DNA of 18,050 nt from an uncultured Eubacteriales bacterium (GCA_934462825.1 CAKSIP010000033.1:1-18050); one strand, 5' to 3'; shown: positions 6,692 to 14,039, counted from the stretch's first letter. Made by a program: numbers and translations. Notes: generated by a model not told the origin, from the letters alone.

Positions 6692-6754
6692 CAAAATATT
6701 TCCGGGCGCCCCGATTGTTTGAAGCATCGAGCGGCGCACCGTGTAAATATTTTG
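6692..6754 (-). repeat. Extended interrupted hairpin downstream of rubredoxin
   Basis: Four stem blocks stack in register. CAAAATATTT (6692-6701) pairs with AAATATTTTG (6745-6754), CGG (6703-6705) with CCG (6739-6741), GCGCC (6706-6710) with GGCGC (6733-6737), and CGAT (6712-6715) with ATCG (6726-6729), around a 10-nt loop. This gives 22 pairs with only small bulges. It lies 28 nt past the rubredoxin stop on the minus strand and may end or stabilise that mRNA. The strand is assigned only by this proximity. Confidence 0.6.
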
Positions 6755-6781
6755 CCTACAAAACACACCGGATCCGAAAAA

Positions 6782-6955
6782 TCAGTGGTCGCTTCCGTCA
6801 GCAACCGCCTCAAAATCTTCCTTGGTAGCTCCGCAAAGGGGGCAAACCCAATTGGCGGGCAAATCCTCAAAATCGGTTCCTTCCTCGATTCCGTTATCGG
6901 GATCCCCCGCTTTAGGATTGTATTCATACCCACAGAGTTCGCAAACGTAGATCAT
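6782..6955 (-). CDS. Rubredoxin
   Basis: This 57-residue single-iron electron carrier has Cys5-x2-Cys8-Gly-Tyr and Cys38-Pro-Leu-Cys41-Gly, the two knuckles that bind one iron. Length and spacing fit stand-alone clostridial rubredoxins. The start is the ATG at 6953-6955, which sits 6 nt from AGGAGG. The nearby ATG at 6959-6961 abuts the AGGAGG and is less likely. Rubredoxins donate electrons to rubrerythrin and flavodiiron proteins, both encoded about 3 kb away. It has its own promoter and a structured region downstream. Confidence 0.96.
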   Translation of the reverse strand: MIYVCELCGYEYNPKAGDPDNGIEEGTDFEDLPANWVCPLCGATKEDFEAVADGSDH

Positions 6956-6986
6956 AATCATCCTCCTGTTTAAAATAGCAAGTAAT

Positions 6987-7015
6987 ATAATAATCCATGT
7001 TATGCACTTTGTCAA
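6987..7015 (-). promoter_or_regulatory. Promoter of rubredoxin
   Basis: On the minus strand, a perfect TTGACA (7010-7015) and TATTAT (6987-6992) are separated by 17 bp. The leader is about 25 nt and contains AGGAGG. Confidence 0.87.
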
Positions 7016-7086
7016 GATAGATTTTCGTTTTTTTTGAAAGATCTCTGTTTTTCCGGATTCTCTCTCGCTTCCGATCCAAAATCTCG

Positions 7087-7115
7087 TTCTCTTTTCCCAA
7101 AAATTTCAATATAAT
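7087..7115 (+). promoter_or_regulatory. Likely promoter of the flippase gene
   Basis: A perfect TATAAT (7110-7115) has a weak -35, TTCTCT (7087-7092), 17 bp upstream. It diverges from the rubredoxin promoter. The predicted leader is about 95 nt. Confidence 0.55.
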
Positions 7116-7125
7116 GAAACGAAGT

Positions 7126-7173
7126 ACAGCCGCTTTGCCCAACATCGGCTTGCCACGCAGGCGCCGCGGCTGT
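7126..7173 (+). repeat. Inverted repeat in the flippase leader
   Basis: ACAGCCGC (7126-7133) and GCGGCTGT (7166-7173) are exact inverted repeats 32 nt apart. The GC-rich sequence between them can pair further. It lies between the predicted transcription start and the ribosome site, so it could be a leader structure. It matches no riboswitch I recognise. Confidence 0.45.
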
Positions 7174-7215
7174 CCGAATAATAAAGCAAACAAATGGGAT
7201 AAGGAAGCAAAATTC

Positions 7216-8766
7216 ATGAAAAAGCTCGGAAAATTCTTTCTGAACGGAATCCTGCTCACCACCTGCTCGGTCTTAATGCGAACGGTGGCAGTGAGCTTTA
7301 ATATCTATGTAGCGCAAAAAGCCGGTGCAGAAGCCATGGGGCTGTATTCCCTGTTGACCGGCATTTACGGATTCGCTTTGACTATGGCGCTTTCGGGGCT
7401 GCATTTAGCCGTCACCAAGTTAGTGGCCGAGGCGTTGGCGCTCGATCACCGCGCGGCCGCGCTGAAAATTGTGCGGCACGCTCTTTTCTATGCCGCGCTT
7501 TTCGGGGTGGCCGCCATGACGCTCCTCCATTTTTCCGCCGAGCTTATTGCCGAACGCTGGCTGCACGATTTGCGCGCACAGCGCCCCTTAAAGCTACTTT
7601 CGCTCACCCTGCCTTTAATCTCCGCATCTTCGGTCATCAACGGTTATTTTTCCGCGGTTCGACGGGTTTATAAAAGCGCCCTCTCGCAGGCGCTGGAAAT
7701 GGGCATCAAAATTCTTGCCACGGTGCTCCTCTTTCAGCAAGTTTTGCTTCGAAATGCGGAAACCGTTTGCTTGCTTTTAGTTGGGGGAAGCGCCATGGCC
7801 GAGTTGTGTGTGTTTGTCATCAATCTTGTCCTTTGGCTGTTTGACAAGGCACGGCACCTGAAGCCCACCGACGCTCGCCTTTGGGCCGGGAGCGTGGATC
7901 GAAAAATTCTCGGAATATCTCTGCCGGTTGCGCTGGCCTCCTATGTTCGTTCCGCATTGATTTCCGTGGAACATGCCATGATCCCTTCCGGTCTGATCAA
8001 AAAAGGGCTTTCTTACAAAGAGTCGCTTTCCCAATACGGCACGGTGGCCGGCATGGCGCTGCCGGTGATCAATTTCCCCTATGCGTTGATCGGTTCCTTT
8101 GCCGCCCTTTTGATCCCGGAGGTGGCCGAAAGCCGCGCCAAGAAAGAAAATCGCCATCTGACATACATCACATACCGCACTTATCAATTTTGTTTGGTTC
8201 TGAGCTTGTGTTTGTGCGGCATTTTTTTGCTTTTCGGCCGAATGCTGGGGCGCATACTCTATGATTCCGAGGAAGCCGGGCGGTACATCCGTGCGCTGGC
8301 GTTGCTGGTTCCGGTGATGTACCTGGACACGGCAACCGATTCCATTCTCAAAGGGCTCGGCGAACAGCTTTATTGCATGAAGGTCAACATCGCGGACGCC
8401 TGCCTTTCGGTGTTTCTCGTGTTTCTTTGCGTTCCCAAAGCCGGCATTGCAGGCTACATTCTTGCCATCTATATTACCGAAATTTTCAACGCTTCCTTAA
8501 GCATCGCCCGCGTCTTTCGGCTGCTTCCCGCACGCATCCCCATAGGGAAATTTATTCTCGCCCCTGTCCTTTCCGCTCTGGGAGCGGGCGCTATTGTCCA
8601 AATCCCGCTTTTCCTGCAAACATCCCTGAAAGAGGAAAGCGTTTGCCTTAGCGGCATTTTGCTTTTCCTTGCACTGTATTTTTTGCTGGCAAGACTGACC
8701 GGCGCTTTTTCCAAGGAGGACATGAAGTGGCTCAAAACGGTTTTTTCGCGTACACCCCCTCATTAA
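7216..8766 (+). CDS. MOP-superfamily lipid-linked polysaccharide flippase (SpoVB/MurJ-like)
   Basis: This 516-residue polytopic membrane protein has about 12-14 hydrophobic segments. The N-terminal region, with a hydrophobic helix and then NIYVAQKAGAEAMGLYSL, is typical of the SpoVB/YtgP branch of the polysaccharide-transporter family. Members flip lipid-linked precursors of peptidoglycan, spore cortex or surface polysaccharide across the membrane. The start is chosen at the ATG 7216-7218, 8 nt after AAGGAAG. The 34-residue upstream extension (ATG at 7114) overlaps the -10 box and is Arg-rich, so it is rejected. No sporulation or glycosyltransferase genes adjoin it, so its substrate cannot be inferred from context. 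SpoVB and a general lipid II flippase are both possible. Confidence 0.88.
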   Translation: MKKLGKFFLNGILLTTCSVLMRTVAVSFNIYVAQKAGAEAMGLYSLLTGIYGFALTMALSGLHLAVTKLVAEALALDHRAAALKIVRHALFYAALFGVAAMTLLHFSAELIAERWLHDLRAQRPLKLLSLTLPLISASSVINGYFSAVRRVYKSALSQALEMGIKILATVLLFQQVLLRNAETVCLLLVGGSAMAELCVFVINLVLWLFDKARHLKPTDARLWAGSVDRKILGISLPVALASYVRSALISVEHAMIPSGLIKKGLSYKESLSQYGTVAGMALPVINFPYALIGSFAALLIPEVAESRAKKENRHLTYITYRTYQFCLVLSLCLCGIFLLFGRMLGRILYDSEEAGRYIRALALLVPVMYLDTATDSILKGLGEQLYCMKVNIADACLSVFLVFLCVPKAGIAGYILAIYITEIFNASLSIARVFRLLPARIPIGKFILAPVLSALGAGAIVQIPLFLQTSLKEESVCLSGILLFLALYFLLARLTGAFSKEDMKWLKTVFSRTPPH

Positions 8767-8775
8767 AGTCACGCA

Positions 8776-8831
8776 AAAATGTAAAAATCACACAAAAACA
8801 TCCGTTTTGCGACGTGCGATTTGTACATTTT
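8776..8831 (+). repeat. Imperfect 18-bp inverted repeat after the flippase
   Basis: 8776-8793 and 8814-8831 are inverted repeats that match at 16 of 18 positions (core AAAATGTA/TACATTTT), with a 20-nt loop. It lies just after the flippase stop and 13 nt before the next -35 box. It could act as a terminator that insulates the lipoprotein promoter, or as a regulatory site for it. A clean T-run is lacking. Confidence 0.5.
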
Positions 8832-8844
8832 CGTCTGTTTTGGG

Positions 8845-8873
8845 TTGACTTTTGCGGTTGGCTTTGTTATAAT
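8845..8873 (+). promoter_or_regulatory. Promoter of the solute-binding lipoprotein gene
   Basis: TTGACT (8845-8850) and a perfect TATAAT (8868-8873) are separated by 17 bp. The bases around the -10 (TTTGTTATAATGA) are the same at the EEP lipoprotein promoter at 10578. The leader is about 75 nt and ends with AAGGAG (8941-8946). Confidence 0.88.
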
Positions 8874-8952
8874 GAATATCAGTAATTAGCCCAATGTAAG
8901 CGTTTCCGATTCTGAGTCCATTGTAACACACCCATTGAGAAAGGAGCCTTCC

Positions 8953-10488
8953 ATGAAAAAACGCTTTTTCCAATTTGCCACTCTTTTTTTGACTTTGACA
9001 TTGCTGACGACGTCTTTGGTCGCGTGCAAGCCATCCACGCCCGATCCGACGCCTGCCCCCAGTGAAAATGGGCAGCCATCCACTACCGAGGCATCGCCCA
9101 CTCCGACTTCATCGGAAGCCTCAACCGAGAGCAACAAAATCGGAAATCTGCCGGACGACATCGACCTCGGAGGGGAAATTATTACCATACTCAGCCGCAA
9201 CACAACGCAGACCGTGGACGAAATTTCCGTGAAGAATGAAGACTCGGACGGAGATCCCATCCGCAATGCCATTTTCCAAAGAAACATGGATGTGGAACGA
9301 ATGTTGCATGCGGAAATCGAAAGCATTATGGTCGAAGGCGATGATTATTGTGTATACAGAGAAATTCAAAAGACCTTCGGCCCCGATTGCCCTTACCAAA
9401 TCATAGCCAACCCCGCCTACACCAGCTTTGAAAACACCGCCAGCGGGTACTTCCATGATCTCAGCATGCTCGGCAATCTGGATCTGTCCGCGAGTTATTG
9501 GTCAAGCAAATTCAACGAATCCGCTTCCATCGGAAATGCGCAGTATTTTGTCACCGGATCCATTTCCTTGGCTCTCCGTCGCTATATCTTCGTGACTTTT
9601 TTCAACAAACAGCTGGCGGAAAAATATCAGCTGGAAAATCTGTACGACGTAGTCAATGAAAAGCGTTGGACGCTGGACTATCAAGCCAACATCATTGCCA
9701 ACATGTACGATGATGTGGACGGCATCACCGGGCCAAGCGAGGGCGACTACTACGGATTTCTTACCAACTCCCAGATTTTTGTGGATCCTTATTTCGCGGC
9801 TTGCAACGCGAAATTGCTGGTCAAGGGAGACGACAATTTTTATAAGTTGGAGCCTGAAACCGAAAAGCTGGACGCCATTATGCAAAAGATCAACAATCTC
9901 TATTACGGCTCCCCCGGCTCCTATATTTTCATTGGCAAGGCGGACTACAGTGATCTTGAGAAAATCATAGACAAATTCACCAACGGTGAAGCCACTTTGA
10001 TTACACAGCGTCTTTATGAAGTGGAATCTGCCAAAATGAGAGGAATGGATATGTCATACGGCATCCTGCCCATTCCCAAATTTGATGACGATCAGCCGGA
10101 ATACTACAGCTTGGCGCATGACATGTTCACCGTATTTGCCGTTCTCAACTCGGTTCCCGAAGGCAAGCTGGACACCATGGGACTTTTTTTGGAAGCCATG
10201 GCCATTGAAAGCTATCGCACTGTTACACCGGCCTACTACGAGCTTGCGTTGAAAGGCAAATACTCCAAAGATCCCGAATCTTGGGAGATGCTGGACATGA
10301 TCGTAAACAATCTTCAGATTGACGGCGGCATGCTTTACACCATTAAACTGAACGACATTACCCAAATGCTCCGCACCGCAATCCGAAACAAACAATCGTC
10401 GTTCAGCGCCATATTTTCAAAGTTTACGCAAGCCTCTATCAACGCGCAACTGAAAAAATTCCAAGATCAAATCAAGGCCATCCAATAA
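8953..10488 (+). CDS. Lipoprotein, extracellular solute-binding protein-like (orphan)
   Basis: This 511-residue exported lipoprotein has a basic start MKKRFF, a hydrophobic stretch, a lipobox SLVAC with lipidated Cys25, and a Pro/Thr/Ser/Glu linker to about residue 62. The mature part begins with a strand-like GGEIITILSRNT. It contains the aromatic and Gly/Asp-rich pattern (NEKRWTLD, ATLITQRLYEVE, MSYGILPIPKFD) of family-1-type sugar-binding proteins of Clostridia. In that role it would capture a sugar for an ABC importer, but no permease or ATPase gene is adjacent. Partner permeases may be encoded elsewhere, or it may only bind ligand. The start follows AAGGAG with 6-nt spacing. The leader and linker resemble those of the next lipoprotein. 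The fold assignment is by pattern and not certain. Confidence 0.78.
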   Translation: MKKRFFQFATLFLTLTLLTTSLVACKPSTPDPTPAPSENGQPSTTEASPTPTSSEASTESNKIGNLPDDIDLGGEIITILSRNTTQTVDEISVKNEDSDGDPIRNAIFQRNMDVERMLHAEIESIMVEGDDYCVYREIQKTFGPDCPYQIIANPAYTSFENTASGYFHDLSMLGNLDLSASYWSSKFNESASIGNAQYFVTGSISLALRRYIFVTFFNKQLAEKYQLENLYDVVNEKRWTLDYQANIIANMYDDVDGITGPSEGDYYGFLTNSQIFVDPYFAACNAKLLVKGDDNFYKLEPETEKLDAIMQKINNLYYGSPGSYIFIGKADYSDLEKIIDKFTNGEATLITQRLYEVESAKMRGMDMSYGILPIPKFDDDQPEYYSLAHDMFTVFAVLNSVPEGKLDTMGLFLEAMAIESYRTVTPAYYELALKGKYSKDPESWEMLDMIVNNLQIDGGMLYTIKLNDITQMLRTAIRNKQSSFSAIFSKFTQASINAQLKKFQDQIKAIQ

Positions 10489-10500
10489 AGTTTCATGCAA

Positions 10501-10541
10501 CAGGGGCGCTCAAAAAATGTTGAAATTTTTGAGCGCCCTTG
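10501..10541 (+). terminator. Strong hairpin after the solute-binding lipoprotein
   Basis: 10501-10516 pairs with 10526-10541 over 16 bp (core GGGCGCTCAAAAA), with one G-U pair. It lies 12 nt after the stop. No T-run follows, so termination may rely on the hairpin and on the U-rich arm. Confidence 0.65.
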
Positions 10542-10577
10542 TAAACGAAAAAATATAAAACTTTGGTTGGATTTCGA

Positions 10578-10606
10578 TTGACTTTATATTTTTATTTTGT
10601 TATAAT
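10578..10606 (+). promoter_or_regulatory. Promoter of the EEP lipoprotein/EEP enzyme operon
   Basis: TTGACT (10578-10583) and a perfect TATAAT (10601-10606) are separated by 17 bp of very AT-rich sequence. It closely resembles the upstream lipoprotein promoter at both boxes and just after the -10. Confidence 0.88.
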
Positions 10607-10632
10607 GAGTGTTGAAATTCCCTTTTGGTATT

Positions 10633-10651
10633 GGCATGAAAAAATCATGCC
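10633..10651 (+). repeat. Leader hairpin of the EEP lipoprotein mRNA
   Basis: GGCATGA (10633-10639) pairs perfectly with TCATGCC (10645-10651) around a loop of five A. It lies between the predicted transcription start and the AAAAGGAG ribosome site. It could stabilise the mRNA or bind a regulator; no family is recognised. Confidence 0.5.
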
Positions 10652-10678
10652 TAAAATACAGGAGAAAAGGAGCTTTCT

Positions 10679-11626
10679 ATGAAAAAACGCCTTTTTCGAT
10701 TCGTCACCCTTTTGGTGGTTTTCACCTTGCTGATGACGTCCTTGCTGGCGTGCAAGCCCTCTGCGCCCGATCCGACACCCACTCCCGGCGATAGCGGACA
10801 ACCTTCGGGCAGTCCTCAGGCCTCCCAAACGCCTGAAGCTTCCCCAACGCCCATCCCAACTCCCACGCAACAAGTAACGCCGATTCCCATGCCGGAGCCA
10901 ACGCCCTCCCCCGCCCCTACGGAGCTGAAGCTGAAATTCGGATCCTATAACATTGGGAACGGAGAATATGTAAAGCACGATTTCTCCGTGCTGGCCAACG
11001 ACATCAAGGACAAGGATCTGGATATTGTCGGTCTGCAGGAAGTCGATGTCCGTGTACCGAGATCGGGCAACAAAAACTCCATCCGACTGCTCAGCGAGGC
11101 CTCCGGCCTTCGTTATTACGCCTTTTTCAAGGCCATCAACATTGGCCCTTTCGGGGAATACGGTGTCGCTGTTCTAAGCAAATACCCGATTGTTTCTACC
11201 GACAGCACGCTTCTTCCCTCCGCTACGTACGAGCAGCGCGTCTTAGGTCATGCCGTCATTGATGTGAATGGAACGCAAATCAATTTCTTTGTTTCCCATC
11301 TTTCTTATGAAAACGACGAGGTTCGGAAGGAGCAATTTGTCAAGATCAATGAAGTGGTCAATCAGTATGACGATTTTGTATTGACGGCAGACTTCAACAC
11401 CACCCAATTTCAGGAATACACGGCCATCCAAGGCTCCGACATGGTGAACAATGCCAAGCGTTTCCTTGTCACCTTCCCTTCCTCCAAATCCTCGATTGAC
11501 AACATCGTTTTCTCCAAATCCTGCTGGACGTTTGGCAAAGCGGAAACGCTGACGCTGAACCATTCGGATCATTACATGCTTTTTGCAGAAGGTACTTTCC
11601 AAATACCCTCTGAAAAACAGAAATAA
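10679..11626 (+). CDS. Exported lipoprotein with an endonuclease/exonuclease/phosphatase (EEP) domain
   Basis: This 315-residue protein has a signal peptide with lipobox SLLAC (Cys25), a 55-residue linker rich in Pro, Thr and Ser (26-81, repeated TPxP), and a catalytic domain of the EEP superfamily (DNase I, exonuclease III and sphingomyelinase-like). Expected catalytic residues are present: Asn91 in SYNIGN, Glu121 in LQEVD, His207 in SHLS, Asp238 and Asn240 in ADFN, Asp274 in SIDNI, and Asp297-His298 in SDH. It should be a Mg-dependent phosphodiesterase or phosphatase tethered outside the membrane. Nucleic acid, phospholipid or phosphorylated sugar are all possible substrates. The start follows AAAAGGAG. 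A cytoplasmic-type EEP enzyme follows 48 nt later, so they form an operon. Leader and promoter resemble those of the upstream lipoprotein. Confidence 0.9.
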   Translation: MKKRLFRFVTLLVVFTLLMTSLLACKPSAPDPTPTPGDSGQPSGSPQASQTPEASPTPIPTPTQQVTPIPMPEPTPSPAPTELKLKFGSYNIGNGEYVKHDFSVLANDIKDKDLDIVGLQEVDVRVPRSGNKNSIRLLSEASGLRYYAFFKAINIGPFGEYGVAVLSKYPIVSTDSTLLPSATYEQRVLGHAVIDVNGTQINFFVSHLSYENDEVRKEQFVKINEVVNQYDDFVLTADFNTTQFQEYTAIQGSDMVNNAKRFLVTFPSSKSSIDNIVFSKSCWTFGKAETLTLNHSDHYMLFAEGTFQIPSEKQK

Positions 11627-11674
11627 AAACCAAACCACAAATAACAAACGCAAAAAGAAAGGTGAACTGTTATT

Positions 11675-12406
11675 ATGAGACTGATGTCCTACAATGTACA
11701 AACCGGTACGCCCACCCCGACGCGCGCCGCACAAATGCTGAACAACATTTTGACTTTTGACGCCGATATTGTCGGCACGCAGGAAGTCAATGCCCGCTGG
11801 CTTTGCATTTTCAAGGGAACCGGGATTCTTGACAAATACGAATATGTAGGCAATCCGCGCGGAAAGGAAGATGACGTCAGCAACGGCAACGAGTACAGCG
11901 GCATCCTTTTCAAAAAGGATATGTTCCGTTTGATCGACTCCGGCACGCTTTGGCTCTCCGACACCCCCCACGAGATTTCTCGCATCCCCGGATGCGCCTA
12001 TACCCGGATTATGACTTATGCGCTGCTGGAGCGGAAATCCGATGGCAAACGCCTGCTTCACGTCAACTCGCATCTGGATTACGAGTTCCCCGCCAACACC
12101 GAGCACAACAAGATTCTGTTGAAGTTAACAAAATCGCTCGGCTATGAGGGTGTTCCCACCATTTACACCGGAGATTTCAACATGCCACCCGACTGCGAGG
12201 GCTACGAGATCATGCAAAAAGAGGGCGGAACAACCGATGCCAAAAAGCTCGCAAAGCAGGTGCGCGAAAACACCACCTGCGGGGATTTCGTCATTGATTT
12301 CTGCTTCCTTTCCAATGGAGATTTCCAGGTAGAAAGCTACGACGTTCACGAGACGGAAGGCTCCGACCACAACCCTCTCCACATTGTCTTTGATTTTGCC
12401 AAATAA
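11675..12406 (+). CDS. Cytoplasmic EEP-superfamily hydrolase
   Basis: This 243-residue enzyme has the EEP fold and no signal peptide. Its catalytic signature mirrors the preceding exported paralogue: Asn7 in SYNVQT, Glu37 in TQEVN, His133 in NSHLD, Asp167 and Asn169 in GDFN, Asp208 in VIDFC, and Asp231-His232 in GSDH. It lacks the DNA-binding features I would expect of a housekeeping exonuclease III, so phosphodiesterase or phosphatase action on a small or lipid substrate is as likely as DNA repair. The start is the ATG at 11675-11677, 11 nt after GAAAGGTG, a rather wide spacing. It is cotranscribed with the EEP lipoprotein gene, with no promoter in the 48-nt gap, and ends at a bidirectional terminator. 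Confidence 0.88.
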   Translation: MRLMSYNVQTGTPTPTRAAQMLNNILTFDADIVGTQEVNARWLCIFKGTGILDKYEYVGNPRGKEDDVSNGNEYSGILFKKDMFRLIDSGTLWLSDTPHEISRIPGCAYTRIMTYALLERKSDGKRLLHVNSHLDYEFPANTEHNKILLKLTKSLGYEGVPTIYTGDFNMPPDCEGYEIMQKEGGTTDAKKLAKQVRENTTCGDFVIDFCFLSNGDFQVESYDVHETEGSDHNPLHIVFDFAK

Positions 12407-12420
12407 AATCATTTTGACAG

Positions 12421-12468
12421 AAAAGGGAGTGTTAAAAAACTCGTTCTGAGTTTCTTAACACTCCTTTT
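12421..12468. terminator. Bidirectional terminator between convergent units
   Basis: 12421-12442 pairs with 12448-12468 over about 20 bp, with one bulge and one mismatch (core AGTGTTAA/TTAACACT) and a 5-nt loop. The outer end is AAAAGG/CCTTTT, so U-rich ends form in both directions. It separates the plus-strand EEP operon from the minus-strand aroB-ydbC unit. Confidence 0.85.
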
Positions 12469-12553
12469 GTCTTCCTCTGTATGTAAAGTATCACGTTCCG
12501 AGATCAGGCCCCAAAATTTCGTTGTGCGCGTTTCCTCTGCCGTGTGTATCGGT

Positions 12554-12781
12554 TCAATCGTCCAAATCGATGGAATTCAGGATTTCACGCAAGTTGACAA
12601 TTTCTTCTTTTGTCATGGTGATTCCTTTTCCCATGCGCTCATGATCTGCCGTCCATGTACGAAGATCATAGATCGGCGCACGGTCATTCCAGCTTACCAA
12701 ATTCAGTTCTTTAGACCAACCGTTTCCGGTTTCCGAAAGCGTTCCGATCACTTTAGTAACCTGATATTTAAATTCTGCCAT
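12554..12781 (-). CDS. ydbC: YdbC-like protein, PC4/p15 single-stranded nucleic-acid-binding fold
   Basis: This 75-residue protein matches the small YdbC family, which has the fold of the eukaryotic coactivator PC4 and binds single-stranded DNA as a dimer. Visible marks are KELNLVSWNDRAPIYDLR (24-41) and a DHERMGKGI segment (46-54), followed by a C-terminal helix. The start has TAAAGGAGG about 9 nt upstream. It lies 42 nt after aroB on the same strand with no promoter between, so it is probably cotranscribed with it. That pairing has no obvious functional logic. A general role in replication, repair or transcription is inferred from the family. Confidence 0.9.
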   Translation of the reverse strand: MAEFKYQVTKVIGTLSETGNGWSKELNLVSWNDRAPIYDLRTWTADHERMGKGITMTKEEIVNLREILNSIDLDD

Positions 12782-12823
12782 TTTAGATTGCCTCCTTTAT
12801 TTTTTTATTTATTACAAGCAGAC

Positions 12824-13843
12824 TCACTCGCTGTAAGCCTCTTTTAATATTTCATAGATTTTGGTAAAAGGAATTTTCCGAATGCGGTATTGCCCCACTG
12901 CGTCGCAAAAGACCGTAGAAATATGTTTTGTTTCTTCCGGTTGCTCACGCAACATTGCCTTATAAATCGCGTCCGCGTCGCATTTCCACGGTGCCGGCAA
13001 GCCGGCGGATGCCAGGACGCGCCGCACGCGCCCGCGCAGGGCCGGCGCACAAACCGGCAACATGCCGAATGCCACACATTCTCCATGGCTCAGCTCTGCA
13101 AATTCCGGCGTGCACTCCATACCATGACCTATGGTATGCCCGAAATTCAAAGCGCTCTGCGCCTCCGAATTTGGATCCGCGCCGAACAAAACCTGTTTTT
13201 TAATCTTTACGCACCGCGCGATGATCTTTTCGATCACCCGTCCGTCCATAAGATTTTCGGTTTCCATCCAGGCAAAAAGCTCTGCGTCAAACAGTAGCGC
13301 CAGCTTGATTGCCTCGGCCAAGCCGCCGGAAATCTGCCGTGCCGGCAAGGTTTCCAGCACATCCGGATCCATCAAAATCCGTCCGGGCAGGTAGTAAGTA
13401 CCGAGAACATTTTTGATGCGATCCAAATGGACGGCATTTTTTCCGTCCAACGGGGCGTCCACCTGACCGAGCAATGTAGTGGGCACGAGGTAAAGCTCTA
13501 TTCCCCGCAAAAATGTCGCGGCAACAAAGCCGGCCAAATCCATCACGGTACCGCCGCCAACGGCGACGATACAATCTGTACGCGTAAAACCGTGTTCCAA
13601 AAGAACCGAGCTGATTTTCCCATAGTTGGAAAGGCTCTTGCTCTCCTCGCCCGCCTCCACGGTCAGGCGCAGGGGGATTTCACTGGCCGCGCACACGGCG
13701 TTGGCGTATTGCAGAGGAACGCTCCGGTCTGTAATCACGAGGACTTTTCTTTTCAGGAACAGGTGTTTTCCCACTTCAGACAAACTGCCACGCCGGATGA
13801 GCACATCGTAGGTTCCGCGATCCGTTTGCACATCAATTTTCAA
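12824..13843 (-). CDS. aroB: 3-dehydroquinate synthase (AroB), TTG start
   Basis: This 339-residue enzyme catalyses the second step of the shikimate pathway, cyclising DAHP to 3-dehydroquinate using bound NAD and a divalent metal. NAD-site motifs are GEESKS (65-70), GGGTVMDLAGF (96-106) and PTTLL (121-125). Predicted metal ligands are Glu177 (AEAIK), His236 (NFGHTIGH) and His253 (SHGE). The motif usually written VGGKTGVN reads LDGKNAVH here, so one conserved Gly is Asp. The start is TTG at 13841-13843: AAAAGGAGG lies 7 nt away and no ATG is better placed. A strong promoter lies at 13902-13930 and ydbC follows. No other shikimate gene is near. Another sugar-phosphate cyclase is possible but less likely. 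Confidence 0.92.
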   Translation of the reverse strand: MKIDVQTDRGTYDVLIRRGSLSEVGKHLFLKRKVLVITDRSVPLQYANAVCAASEIPLRLTVEAGEESKSLSNYGKISSVLLEHGFTRTDCIVAVGGGTVMDLAGFVAATFLRGIELYLVPTTLLGQVDAPLDGKNAVHLDRIKNVLGTYYLPGRILMDPDVLETLPARQISGGLAEAIKLALLFDAELFAWMETENLMDGRVIEKIIARCVKIKKQVLFGADPNSEAQSALNFGHTIGHGMECTPEFAELSHGECVAFGMLPVCAPALRGRVRRVLASAGLPAPWKCDADAIYKAMLREQPEETKHISTVFCDAVGQYRIRKIPFTKIYEILKEAYSE

Positions 13844-13901
13844 AACCGTTCCTCCTTTTCAAAATGTTCTCATACTTCCCCATATTAACTATTCTTTTAT
13901 C

Positions 13902-13930
13902 ATTATACTATACAATGCGCGTAAAAGCAA
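13902..13930 (-). promoter_or_regulatory. Promoter of aroB-ydbC
   Basis: On the minus strand, TTGCTT (13925-13930) and a perfect TATAAT (13902-13907) are separated by 17 bp. The predicted leader is about 50 nt. Confidence 0.8.
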
Positions 13931-13969
13931 TATATTTATAAAGATTTTTATAAAGTTTTATAGTAATTC

Positions 13970-14022
13970 TTTTAAAACAAGCAAGGAGCCGGGGCATTTT
14001 TACAATGCCTTGGCTCCTTGCT
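13970..14022 (-). terminator. Intrinsic terminator of the EamA-type transporter gene
   Basis: The 11-bp outer arms 13980-13990 (AGCAAGGAGCC) and 14012-14022 pair perfectly, and an inner GGCAT/ATGCC extends the stem. TTGTTTT follows on the minus strand. It lies 18 nt after the transporter stop. Confidence 0.88.
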
Positions 14023-14039
14023 GCTTCTTCAAAGCCGAA

